Assembly: GCF_017876405.1 (NCBI RefSeq)
Contig: NZ_JAGINW010000001.1
Coordinates: forward strand, 3,857,203-3,921,202
Direction: 5' to 3'
DNA from: Kibdelosporangium banguiense
Lineage (GTDB): Bacteria; Actinomycetota; Actinomycetes; Mycobacteriales; Pseudonocardiaceae
Length of the DNA stretch: 64,000 bases
Positions 51,313 through 58,877 of this stretch are shown here, one piece after another. The stretch's first letter is position 1. The number at the start of each line of letters is the position of its first letter. The position numbers and the translations under genes are program-made. Under the pieces are notes generated by a model, which saw only the letters and a list, made by a program, of their open reading frames with translations, had not been told where the DNA came from and did not search any database.

Positions 51313-52743
51313 TCACTCCGCCGGAGGTGCGGTGGTGTCCTGGCCGGAGTCGTTCTCGGGGGTGTTGTTGTCCCCGGGGTTTCCGGTCACGTTCTGCCGG
51401 TAGGCGTTGATCTGTCGTGCGAGGACGTCGGTGGCGGCGAGTTGACGCTCTCGCATCGATCGGAGTTCGTCGATGCGGGTCTGGGAGTAGCCCATCTCTT
51501 CCCAGGCAGCCTCAACGGGGAGGATCTGAGCCTGGACGAGCTTTACGGCGGCGTCGGCCTGCTGGGCGCGCGTCGGGGTCGCCGGGTCGCGCCAGATGGT
51601 CTCCAGCTCCTGGAGATCGTCGTCCCAATCGCCTGTCTGGATGCGCTTGACGATGCGCATCGCCTCTTCCCACGCGCCGCCCCAAGCACGCTGGCGGCGC
51701 TCGGCCCGCTTGACGATGCGGGCCTCGTCGGCGCGGATGCCCTCGGCACTCGGCGGGTTTGCCGTGTTCTGGCCGAAGAAACGGAGCGGCAGGCCGGTGA
51801 CGCTGGAGACCATCGCGGCGTAGTGGTCAACAATGGTCTTGAAGTTGCCGAGATCCGCCGCGGTGAACTGGTGGAGCTTCGCGTCCGGGTTCTCCAGTGC
51901 CCAGATGGCACCGAAGTAGGCGGCCCACTTTGGAAGGACCTTGCCGTCGGGGCCGACGAAGTCCTTCTCCTCGGCGCCGAGTACGGCGCGCTGCGGTACA
52001 GACAGGGCCTCGGTGGCCAGCTGTGCCAGTGTGAGCGCGCGAGCTGCGGCGTCCGTGAGGTCGATGACGTCCTGGAGTTCAGAGACGCCGTAGCGGTCTC
52101 CGGTCCGTGCGCGGTTTACCAGCGGGACAACCGGGACACGTCCCAGGAGGTGCTCGTCGCGGTCGACCTCAACCCAGCCCCGCTCTGAGCCGGTCCAGCG
52201 CTTCTCCGCCCAGACAGTGACCTTCGGCATGTAGAGCGTGGCCTTGTCGACCACGTGGCCGTTCTCGTCCTTGTCGCGGTAGAGCCGGAGCGCGACCGTG
52301 ACCCTGCGGGTCTTCGGCGAGACCTCCGCCGTCATCTCCAGTGGCGACTCGACGGTGATGAGCGGCGTGCTCTCATCGTCCTCATTGGAGCCGACACAGA
52401 TGTAGGAGCGGCCGTAGATGATCGCGTCGAGGTGAGCGAGCTGGCTCTCCTCGTCGAGATTGTTGGCCTGCCAGACATGCCATAGGTTCTTGTCGCGTTC
52501 GTGCTTGCCAGGGAGCCGGAAGCCTTCGAGGTCTATCCGCTCTTCCAGGCTGTCAGCCGTGATGCGGGGCCAGTTGACGCAGACGATGAACTGGCGCAGG
52601 TCGGGCGGGATAGCAATACCGAGGTGTTCGAGGTGACGGGTCCCCTCGTAGTAGTCGCCGTATCGAGTGAGCTTCACGGCGTCTCGTCTGAGCTGGGCGG
52701 AGAGCCGGTTGATCGTGTCCAGCTCGTACTTGGACAGGGACAC
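51313..52743 (-). CDS. Portal protein
   Basis: 476 residues. YYEGTRHLEHLGIAIPPDLRQFIVCVNWPRI and YGRSYICVGSN...PLITVESPLEMTAEVSP, then the helical crown, fit the SPP1-Gp6-like portal family that forms the dodecameric DNA channel. Two regulatory repeats (52774 and 52811) lie in the gap to the terminase gene. Confidence 0.88.
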   Translation of the reverse strand: MSLSKYELDTINRLSAQLRRDAVKLTRYGDYYEGTRHLEHLGIAIPPDLRQFIVCVNWPRITADSLEERIDLEGFRLPGKHERDKNLWHVWQANNLDEESQLAHLDAIIYGRSYICVGSNEDDESTPLITVESPLEMTAEVSPKTRRVTVALRLYRDKDENGHVVDKATLYMPKVTVWAEKRWTGSERGWVEVDRDEHLLGRVPVVPLVNRARTGDRYGVSELQDVIDLTDAAARALTLAQLATEALSVPQRAVLGAEEKDFVGPDGKVLPKWAAYFGAIWALENPDAKLHQFTAADLGNFKTIVDHYAAMVSSVTGLPLRFFGQNTANPPSAEGIRADEARIVKRAERRQRAWGGAWEEAMRIVKRIQTGDWDDDLQELETIWRDPATPTRAQQADAAVKLVQAQILPVEAAWEEMGYSQTRIDELRSMRERQLAATDVLARQINAYRQNVTGNPGDNNTPENDSGQDTTAPPAE

Positions 52744-52773
52744 GGAGCGTCTCCCTCCCTTCGCGTACGGGCC

Positions 52774-52789
52774 GCCGAGAGATCTCGGT
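52774..52789. promoter_or_regulatory. Dispersed palindrome, copy 8
   Basis: GCCGAGAGATCTCGGT, 31 bases upstream of the portal start. Confidence 0.6.
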
Positions 52790-52810
52790 GGCGAAGTGGT
52801 GACGCCAGTG

Positions 52811-52829
52811 CGTCAAGGGGGAATTGACG
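52811..52829. promoter_or_regulatory. CGTCAAG inverted repeat, copy 4
   Basis: CGTCAAG-GGGGA-ATTGACG, one mismatch, adjacent to the terminase stop. Confidence 0.45.
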
Positions 52830-52830
52830 G

Positions 52831-54462
52831 TCAACTGAGGACCAGGACGCGCCTGGACCTCGCCTTCCCCCAGCCACTCGCGAGCGCGTCAGAGGCGGCC
52901 TCGTGGGCAAGCGCGGAAGCCATCGCTACGTCGATCTTCTGGTGGTCGGTCGGCTTCGTGAGGACGTACTTCTGGCCAGGGACAGCCTTCTTGCGCGCGT
53001 TCGCCACGTGGATCTCAGCGATCTTGCAGGCGTCATGCGTGAGCCGGCCGGAGGCCAGGTCCACTTCGAACCGGCGGAGCGAGTCGTACATGGCGGAGGG
53101 CCGGTTGGTCGCCCACTCCATGACGTGCTTCTCGCCGTACTTGAGCGACCACTCGCCGATCTCGGAGTACCAGTCGTGAGGGTCCGCGTAGAGGCGGCCG
53201 ACGTTGAAGCGTGTAAACAACTCGTCGATGGCGGCATGGACTTCTTCGCGCGGGATCGAGCCGCCCCACTCGGCCGGGTTCCAGACCGTCGGCCGGTCGT
53301 CCGGGCCGTAGGTCGGCGTGAATTGCCAGCCGTCAGAAGTCTCGGCGCGGAGAGCCGTCCAGTCGTTGTTTTCGGAGCCGTCAAAGCCGAGGCAGACGAA
53401 AGCTCCGTCTACTGGGGATCTCTGCGCGTCCTCTGTCTCATCCCAGCGTCCCTCCGGGAGCCAAGTACCGGCGGCGTAGACGAGCCGGTTGCCGAAGAAT
53501 CGCTCCGCCTGCTGGGGATCGACGCGGAGCAGCTCGGCGGCCTCGCCCTCGATGTCGTCGAGGTTGACCCAGGGGGACCCGGCGTAGACGGCGCGGAGGA
53601 TGCGGCGCCGCTCTGCCTTGTTGCGGAAGGAAAGTGCGACGGGGGCCTGGGGGAAGTCGATGAAGATGTCCTCCATGCCGGACTCGTAGGTCCGCTGTGC
53701 CACGGAGTTCTCGGTGGGGTCCCACGCGTTCGTGGTCTCCCAGGCCCGACCACCCATGCCGGCCAAGCCGCGGCGCTGCGTCTCGGCCACCTTGACCATT
53801 CCAGTCGAGGGGACCCAGATGCCGGTCTCGTCCTGGGGAACGAACGTGACGCGGGCGCCGAGGCGTGAACGGGCGTTGCTCGTGACGGTGTCGATGCGTC
53901 CGTCATTCGGGAGGCGGATGAATTCTTCGCCGGTCTTGCGGATGATCTCGGCGAGCGGGCCGCCCTCGATCATCGGCCGGAGCGCGGCGTAGATGTTGGC
54001 CGTCTGCTCTTCCGACGTCGCGGTGATCTGGATGAGCGGCGTGGGCCAGTGCGTCCCCATGGGCTCGCCGGGCTCGTAGAAGTAGAGGAAGCCGCACCCA
54101 CAGCCCCAGTCGCGGCAGTCATAGACCTCGTCGCCGGTTGCCCAGCCGTCGAGGAGCACGGGGCCGACGCCCTCAGCACAGACCACTGCGGACGTGAAGG
54201 GTCCCTTGCCGGTCTTCTGTGGACGGACGGTCTGCGACCGGCGATGGACGAACGCTGAGGCGTACTGATTGGCTCGGACGCCCTGTGCGGTTGGCTTGAC
54301 GCGGTAGTGATTGAGGATGTTCCAGGCCTGCCAGCCTGACAGGATGAACGGGTCGCCCTTGGAGAAGCCGTCCGGGATGACGCAGTGGGCCTCGATCCAG
54401 TCGATGATCAGAAAGCCGAGCGTGGAGAAGTCGATGGGCGGAAACTCTGGCTGGGAGGCCAT
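52831..54462 (-). CDS. terL: Terminase large subunit
   Basis: 543 residues. The N-terminal ATPase half has FVHRRSQTVRPQKTGKGPF (Walker A-like) and the nuclease half has FVCLGFDGSENNDWTALR and later Asp residues (YADPHDWYSEIGEW). Packages phage DNA into the head. A GTGTAAACG site at 54464 separates its ribosome site from the ATG. Confidence 0.92.
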   Translation of the reverse strand: MASQPEFPPIDFSTLGFLIIDWIEAHCVIPDGFSKGDPFILSGWQAWNILNHYRVKPTAQGVRANQYASAFVHRRSQTVRPQKTGKGPFTSAVVCAEGVGPVLLDGWATGDEVYDCRDWGCGCGFLYFYEPGEPMGTHWPTPLIQITATSEEQTANIYAALRPMIEGGPLAEIIRKTGEEFIRLPNDGRIDTVTSNARSRLGARVTFVPQDETGIWVPSTGMVKVAETQRRGLAGMGGRAWETTNAWDPTENSVAQRTYESGMEDIFIDFPQAPVALSFRNKAERRRILRAVYAGSPWVNLDDIEGEAAELLRVDPQQAERFFGNRLVYAAGTWLPEGRWDETEDAQRSPVDGAFVCLGFDGSENNDWTALRAETSDGWQFTPTYGPDDRPTVWNPAEWGGSIPREEVHAAIDELFTRFNVGRLYADPHDWYSEIGEWSLKYGEKHVMEWATNRPSAMYDSLRRFEVDLASGRLTHDACKIAEIHVANARKKAVPGQKYVLTKPTDHQKIDVAMASALAHEAASDALASGWGKARSRRVLVLS

Positions 54463-54463
54463 C

Positions 54464-54472
54464 GTGTAAACG
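54464..54472. repeat. GTGTAAACG site between ribosome site and terL start
   Basis: CGTTTACAC on the coding strand lies between the GGGAGG ribosome site and the ATG, so a bound protein would block translation start or elongation of transcription. Confidence 0.5.
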
Positions 54473-54486
54473 GCCTCCCTTCTGGA

Positions 54487-54972
54487 CTATGCGTCCTGAG
54501 GAGGCGAGACGACCTTGAATCGTTCGCGCGCCGAAGGACGGCTCCGTGCGGGCCGTGCGGCTGGAGACTGTCGGGTGAAAGAAGCCGTTGTGGCAGAAGG
54601 AGAGTCGGCGATCTTCCAGCGGAACCGGGCCAGTCCGACGAGCGAGAGGCCGAGGTTCTCCTGGAGCTGCTTGACGAGGTTCCGCAGGTTCGCGGCTGCG
54701 CCGGGCAGTTCGGCCTCGGCGAGGGAACGGACGTACAGCGCCACCTCGACCTCCATACCGTTCTTTTCCCACTGAGTGGCCTGGGGCGTGGTCCAGGCTC
54801 GTTCCCAGTGAAGGAGTTCCGCGGGGGATGCCGGGATGGAGAGTGGCCAGGTCGGTATCGGGCCGGTCCGCTCGGTGAGGATGACCCAGTCACCCTCGCG
54901 GTCGCGGCGAAGCGCGTTCAGATCAGGGGCCGGGCCAGATCGGCCACGGGCACCACCAGAGGACATGGTCAC
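54487..54972 (-). CDS. terS: Terminase small subunit-like protein
   Basis: 161 residues. N-terminal GRSGPAPDLNALRRDRE and the middle WTTPQATQWEKNG...ALYVRSLAEAELPGAAANLRNLVKQLQENLGLS fit DNA-binding small terminases of actinophages, directly before terL. The C-terminus is Ser/Arg/Pro-rich. Confidence 0.7.
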   Translation of the reverse strand: MTMSSGGARGRSGPAPDLNALRRDREGDWVILTERTGPIPTWPLSIPASPAELLHWERAWTTPQATQWEKNGMEVEVALYVRSLAEAELPGAAANLRNLVKQLQENLGLSLVGLARFRWKIADSPSATTASFTRQSPAARPARSRPSARERFKVVSPPQDA

Positions 54973-54975
54973 CTC

Positions 54976-55980
54976 CTAGTAAATGTGGATGTCGTTGGCG
55001 CGGATGGGAAGCCACGCCCGGCCGTTCCATACCCAGACGTCAGGGGATCGCCAGGTTTCGCCATTCCACATGTAGACCGGCTTGGCGTTGGGGTCGTCCA
55101 GCGTGAGCGCGCCGACGCCAGAGAACGTGAGCGGGTTCGGAGACCCGAAGTAGCCGGAGGAGACATGGGCGATGTCCAGTGGCCCGGATCCGGACAGAGA
55201 CACGGATCCGGAGGTGGCGGGTGAGCCGAGGAGGGCGAGCGAGCCGGCGGCCCCGACGGGAATGGTGGTGTTTACATGAGGCAGAGCGGAGGACAACGCC
55301 AGGGATCCGGAGCCGGACAGCGCGACGCTCGGCGCCGTGGTGCCGAGAACCTCGACGGCCACCATGGACCACTGCTGTCCGGTCGGCGCGACGAGTCCGG
55401 TTGTCTTTGTCCCGAGCGCCCCGACGTTCGGGTAAACGCCGAAGTAGTCGGTCTGGGAAGCGCCGGAGTAGTAGTAGACCTCGGTTACCGGGCCCGCTGC
55501 TGTATTCCACGCCCGCGACGAGCCCGGTAGGGCGTTCCAGTCGGTAGTCGCGACGACGAGGGCTGAGTTCTCCTGCGTGGTCGGGACGCCCAAGGTCGGC
55601 AGCCACATGTCGTTCGCCTTCGCCGACGCGCCGATCCCGTCAGAGTTCCGGAACCGGAGGACCTTGAAGCTCACGTTGTTGTCGCCGGGGTTGCCACCTG
55701 CCGCTGTCATGGAGACCGTGAACGTATGGCTGGACGGCACCGACGATGTCCACACGACGGCTCTGCCGTAGTGCTCAATCGGGCCGACCTGCTCACGTGG
55801 CGTCCAGTTCACGCCCGATCCGCCGGTCGGCGTCGAGATCGTCCTGTTGGCGTCTCCGCTGGTCGCGACGAGGACCAGGACGTCGCCGGAGTCCGCCGTA
55901 ACGGAGGTCGTGAGCGTGGTTGCGCTGGAGTACGCCCCGGGGCCGTAAGCGGCGACGAAGGTGGGCGGTTGAATTGCCAA
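54976..55980 (-). CDS. Virion-like beta-rich protein
   Basis: 334 residues. Repeated Ser/Gly/Thr beta strands (VALSGSGSLALSS, GSVSLSGSGPLDI) and a C-terminal MWNGETWRSPDVWVWNGRAW that repeats a WNG..W unit. This suggests a head fibre or receptor-binding protein. It is placed before the terminase genes, an unusual location for a tail component. Confidence 0.6.
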   Translation of the reverse strand: MAIQPPTFVAAYGPGAYSSATTLTTSVTADSGDVLVLVATSGDANRTISTPTGGSGVNWTPREQVGPIEHYGRAVVWTSSVPSSHTFTVSMTAAGGNPGDNNVSFKVLRFRNSDGIGASAKANDMWLPTLGVPTTQENSALVVATTDWNALPGSSRAWNTAAGPVTEVYYYSGASQTDYFGVYPNVGALGTKTTGLVAPTGQQWSMVAVEVLGTTAPSVALSGSGSLALSSALPHVNTTIPVGAAGSLALLGSPATSGSVSLSGSGPLDIAHVSSGYFGSPNPLTFSGVGALTLDDPNAKPVYMWNGETWRSPDVWVWNGRAWLPIRANDIHIY

Positions 55981-56014
55981 CAGAAGCCCTCCTCTCCGGT
56001 CCTGAACCTGGGCG

Positions 56015-56347
56015 TCAGTTCTGGGTGTAGGTCAGGGTGATCGTGTAGGTGCCGTTGGCCGAGTACGCCTGGGCCGTGACAGTGCCGCCGTCGAGGTAGT
56101 TGCCACCGGACGCGGCGTCCCACAGACCGATGCCGCCGACGGTCGCGCCGGACGGGATGTCGAGGGTGACGGTCGCCGTGATGACCCCATCGACCGTGCC
56201 GGGCGTCCATATGACGCTCTTCCGCGTCCCGGATATTTCGCCTGTTCCGGTGTTGCCTGGGTCTGTGGAGTGAGCGGCGACGTGAGTAGCTGCGTTGCCG
56301 TATGCGAGAGCCAGGTTCTCCCGCTGCTTCGCCGTGTCGATGGGCAT
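56015..56347 (-). CDS. Small virion-like beta protein
   Basis: 110 residues. AYGNAATHVAAHSTDPGNTGTGEISG and beta-rich C-terminus (TYTITLTYTQN) resemble collar or fibre-associated proteins (phage tail-assembly-like Ig folds). Adjacent to the larger beta-rich gene. Confidence 0.6.
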   Translation of the reverse strand: MPIDTAKQRENLALAYGNAATHVAAHSTDPGNTGTGEISGTRKSVIWTPGTVDGVITATVTLDIPSGATVGGIGLWDAASGGNYLDGGTVTAQAYSANGTYTITLTYTQN

Positions 56348-56366
56348 GGGGCTCCTCGTGTTCGGG

Positions 56367-56382
56367 ACCGAGAAATCTTGGT
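56367..56382. promoter_or_regulatory. Dispersed palindrome, copy 9
   Basis: ACCGAGAAATCTTGGT, one mismatch, in the gap between two virion-like genes. Confidence 0.5.
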
Positions 56383-56389
56383 GAGACGG

Positions 56390-56668
56390 TCAGACGGAGG
56401 TGTCGATCCAGACGGTCCCGACGGCCGGCGACTCGGGTGGCGTCTTCCCGAGGTGGAGCTGGGATCGGAGGACGACGTCCTTGCGGAATGCCACACCGAT
56501 CTCTTCAAGGTCAGGGCTCCCTCCGTCGGGGATCTCCTGGCGGGCGACGAGGCCCTGGCCGGAGTAGTCCCAGCGGGCCTCGACGGAGTCCGGGACGATC
56601 TCACCGATGTTGAACGCGCGGAACTGGCCGTGCCAGATTGGAGCGAGGGCGACCCACACGAGGGCCAT
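56390..56668 (-). CDS. Small virion-like protein
   Basis: 92 residues from ATG 56668 with GGAGG. ALAPIWHGQFRAFNIGEIVPDSVEARWDYSG and LGKTPPESPAVGTVWIDTSV, the latter typical of short fibre-associated proteins. Longer frames upstream are noise. Confidence 0.6.
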   Translation of the reverse strand: MALVWVALAPIWHGQFRAFNIGEIVPDSVEARWDYSGQGLVARQEIPDGGSPDLEEIGVAFRKDVVLRSQLHLGKTPPESPAVGTVWIDTSV

Positions 56669-56840
56669 TCGGTGACCTCCTGTGGTCTGGTCTGGTGATG
56701 ACTTTGGGGATGTTTGAACCTGACTGACCCCGAGCCGCCCTCTCCACCGGTCTCCAGAGATCCCAGGGGAGGGGAGGGACCCCCAGGGGGAGTGCCGGCG
56801 TGATCCGATGGTCTGAAGCGTGCGCGTGTCAGCGAAGTTT

Positions 56841-57161
56841 CTAGAGGCCCGTACGACGCCATCCGTAGTTGCATCGCCGACACTGCGCCTCGATGCCGTC
56901 GTGGACAGAACCTCCATTTCGGACTGCTTTGATGTGACCACCAGTCGCAGGATTGTCGGCAGTGAACGGCAATCCACATCGGGCACAGTGAGTGACCTTG
57001 GCCTTGGCTCGTGCTGTGGCCTTGCGATGTGCGTGTCCGTAGCCACGCTTTGCGGCCGATCCGCGCTGAGCCTCGTATTTGCGTTGGCACTCAGCGCAGC
57101 GGGTCGAGGTGGTGGTCTCGTGGCATCCATGCTCGCGGCATACGCGCCTAGCCCTGGGCAT
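56841..57161 (-). CDS. HNH endonuclease
   Basis: 106 residues. Two Zn-binding Cys pairs (CREHGC...CAEC, HCARCGLPF, QCRRCN) surround the HNH core (GGHIKAVRNGG...H), as in HK97 gp74-like enzymes that assist DNA packaging of cos-type phages. Its position near the terminase genes fits this. Confidence 0.85.
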   Translation of the reverse strand: MPRARRVCREHGCHETTTSTRCAECQRKYEAQRGSAAKRGYGHAHRKATARAKAKVTHCARCGLPFTADNPATGGHIKAVRNGGSVHDGIEAQCRRCNYGWRRTGL

Positions 57162-57520
57162 GTGGGCCTACCTTCTGCCCTTCACTCTTGAGCGTCGCCG
57201 TCGGCCCTGTCAGGTTGAGGCAAATGGACGGACGTACGCCCCCAGTTCGACCACTCGGGAGCTGGGGGCGGAAGGTCTGGGGATGTGCCCCGGGTGCTCG
57301 TCGCCGGTGCACGGTGGACAGCCGGGGTAGGTCGCTACCAGATACACGCCCGGCTAGGTTCCCATAAGGGTAGTATGCGGAACCTAGACTAGGCGCTACC
57401 TGCGAAGACACGGATGAAGCGCCGGGCAGAAGCGGCGCGCTCCGTCGGTCGTCCTGCCTGACCAGGCATTACGTGATCAGCTAGGTTCCCATAACTACCC
57501 TTATGGGAACCTAAGCAGGC
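57162..57520. repeat. Intergenic region with two inverted palindromic repeats
   Basis: About 360 bases without a convincing gene. Two 30-bp near-identical copies of AGGTTCCCATAAGGGTAGT... lie at 57355-57384 and, inverted, 57483-57512; the second is itself a palindrome with 12-bp arms. They bracket 98 bases and may be recombination or packaging sites. Confidence 0.55.
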
Positions 57521-57685
57521 TCAGATACTCGCCGTGCCACCCTTATGGCCCTGGCATACGACCAGGCCCGTCGAGCGGTCGACGTGGCCGGCAGGAGCAT
57601 TGCATTGGTAGCCCTCGGATGTGCGGGTCTGGCACTTGTAGCCGGCACGTTGGAGCGCACGCAGTGTGTTCGGCGGCGTCCTCAC
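57521..57685 (-). CDS. Small Zn-binding phage protein
   Basis: 54 residues from a GTG with AAGGAG six bases upstream. CQTRTSEGYQCNAPAGHVD...CQGH binds a metal. It directly follows the tRNA genes and may be co-transcribed with them. Confidence 0.55.
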   Translation of the reverse strand: MRTPPNTLRALQRAGYKCQTRTSEGYQCNAPAGHVDRSTGLVVCQGHKGGTASI

Positions 57686-57715
57686 CACGGACTCCTTCCA
57701 GACAACGGAATATTG

Positions 57716-57798
57716 CGGAGAGTCAGGGAGTCGAACCCCGTAGGGCAGAGCCCGAACCCGCTTTCGAAGCGGGTGCCATCGCCGTGCGGCCACTCTCC
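57716..57798 (-). tRNA. tRNA-Ser (anticodon CGA)
   Basis: All arms fold: acceptor GGAGAGT/ACTCTCC, D stem GCC/GGC, anticodon stem CCCGC/GCGGG around TT-CGA-AA, long variable arm (GGGC/GCCC) and a T arm with TTCGACT. Discriminator G. The class II variable arm agrees with serine identity. Confidence 0.9.
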
Positions 57799-57802
57799 AT
57801 TG

Positions 57803-57875
57803 CTCCCAGACCAGGCCTCGAACCTGGGACCTGCGGACTAGCAATCCGCTGCTCTGCCATCTGAGCTATCCGGGA
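57803..57875 (-). tRNA. tRNA with GCU anticodon but a class I (short) variable loop
   Basis: Acceptor TCCCGGA/TCTGGGA, D stem GCTC/GAGC, anticodon stem GCGGA/TCCGC around TT-GCT-AG, five-base variable loop AGGTC, T stem CCAGG/CCTGG with TTCGAGG. The anticodon reads AGC/AGU serine codons, but serine tRNAs need a long variable arm. The body resembles bacterial tRNA-Asn (TCC...GGAG ends). Confidence 0.85.
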
Positions 57876-57922
57876 CTGGTGCCCCCAGTACCGATGCGGG
57901 GCTCGATGGGGCAGAATGCGGC

Positions 57923-58184
57923 TATGCAGTCCGCCCGTTTCGGCACCGGTCGACGTGACGTCCGATGGAACGTCAGGTTCGCCGTCACCACACGGGCACA
58001 CCACTGTATTCAGGCACTCGCCTCTCTGTTCGAGTCTATGTTCGAGGTCATCCTCGTAGCGGTCCTGCTGTCGGCGTTCATGCTGATATGGCCGTCGGAG
58101 AAGTTGAGCCTCCGTCCGCACCGAGAGGCTGGGATGATCAAGAGGCTGGTAAGAAGCCCTGATCACCCGCTGGCGACTGCCTGA
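57923..58184 (+). CDS. Small membrane protein on the non-phage strand
   Basis: 86 residues. One helix (FEVILVAVLLSAFMLIW) preceded by a basic N-terminus. It lies opposite to the tRNA and structural genes and next to a second plus-strand membrane protein. Probably expressed from the prophage. Start choice is uncertain. Confidence 0.45.
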
Positions 58185-58275
58185 ACACGCGTGACTGTCG
58201 ATAGTCATGCGTGGAACCATGCGTCGCCGGGTTAGCCCCGACGCGGTTCCCGCTCAACCTAGGCGGGGAACCGGA

Positions 58276-58635
58276 ATGCATCCTCAACTCTTGTCTTTGC
58301 TCCAAACTTTGGCGACGCACGGCCCTTGGGCGATCTTTGCAACGTTAGTGATCATGAATCTGCACCGCTTCACTGAGGCCTACGATTCAGTGTCAGCGAC
58401 GCGGTTGCGAAACAAGTCAGCGCAGCAGGTCCTCAATTGTGCGCTGGACGAAAAGCAGCGCGACCGTGCGCTCGTCATTTACCAGGGAGTCGTCGGATCG
58501 AAGGGGGGCGGCTTGATCACGCACGTGCCAAATGGAGCGAACAGGAGGCAGCGCAACGTGAACAAGCCGCCGCGCGTCGAAAAGAAACCGGGACGCCGCG
58601 GCCAGAACCCACAGCAGCGTCCGAAGCCGACCTGA
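58276..58635 (+). CDS. Small membrane protein with basic tail
   Basis: 119 residues from ATG with GGGGAA. N-terminal hydrophobic part (LLSLLQTLATHGPWAIFATLVIM), then a charged, very basic C-terminal region (VEKKPGRRGQNPQQRPKPT). Same orientation as 57923. Role unknown. Confidence 0.5.
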   Translation: MHPQLLSLLQTLATHGPWAIFATLVIMNLHRFTEAYDSVSATRLRNKSAQQVLNCALDEKQRDRALVIYQGVVGSKGGGLITHVPNGANRRQRNVNKPPRVEKKPGRRGQNPQQRPKPT

Positions 58636-58646
58636 CGCGGGAAGAT

Positions 58647-58707
58647 GAAGGCCCCGCCGGGCGCTCCACTCCGGGTAGCAAGCGGAGGAGCGCGCTCGAC
58701 GGGGCGG
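58647..58707 (+). terminator. Imperfect GC-rich hairpin
   Basis: GGCCCCGCCGGGCGCTCC and GGAGCGCGC...GACGGGGC can pair with bulges just after the plus-strand gene, between it and the convergent HEPN-like gene. Confidence 0.45.
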
Positions 58708-58845
58708 CGGTCGGCTACGGGTATCGCGTACTGCCGATCGCAGGGCACGGGACCGGCCCGCGGCGCCCCCAGGGGCTCGCGTCGGCGGACCCAGAAGGTC
58801 CAGTGCTCTCTACTGGGTATATCGGCGGACGCTGTGACTCACCTC

Positions 58846-58854
58846 GTGTAAACG
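58846..58854. repeat. GTGTAAACG site
   Basis: Member of the dispersed octamer family, near the stop of the HEPN-like gene. Confidence 0.4.
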
Positions 58855-58877
58855 GAGAACCGACCTACGAATCGTCG

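Noticed and set aside
49903..52188. 761-codon plus-strand frame
   Set aside because: Antisense shadow of the portal, MuF-like and scaffold genes; no ribosome site or recognisable fold.
57148..57411. 87-codon minus-strand frame before the HNH gene
   Set aside because: No ribosome site and the region is occupied by the inverted repeats; composition looks non-coding.
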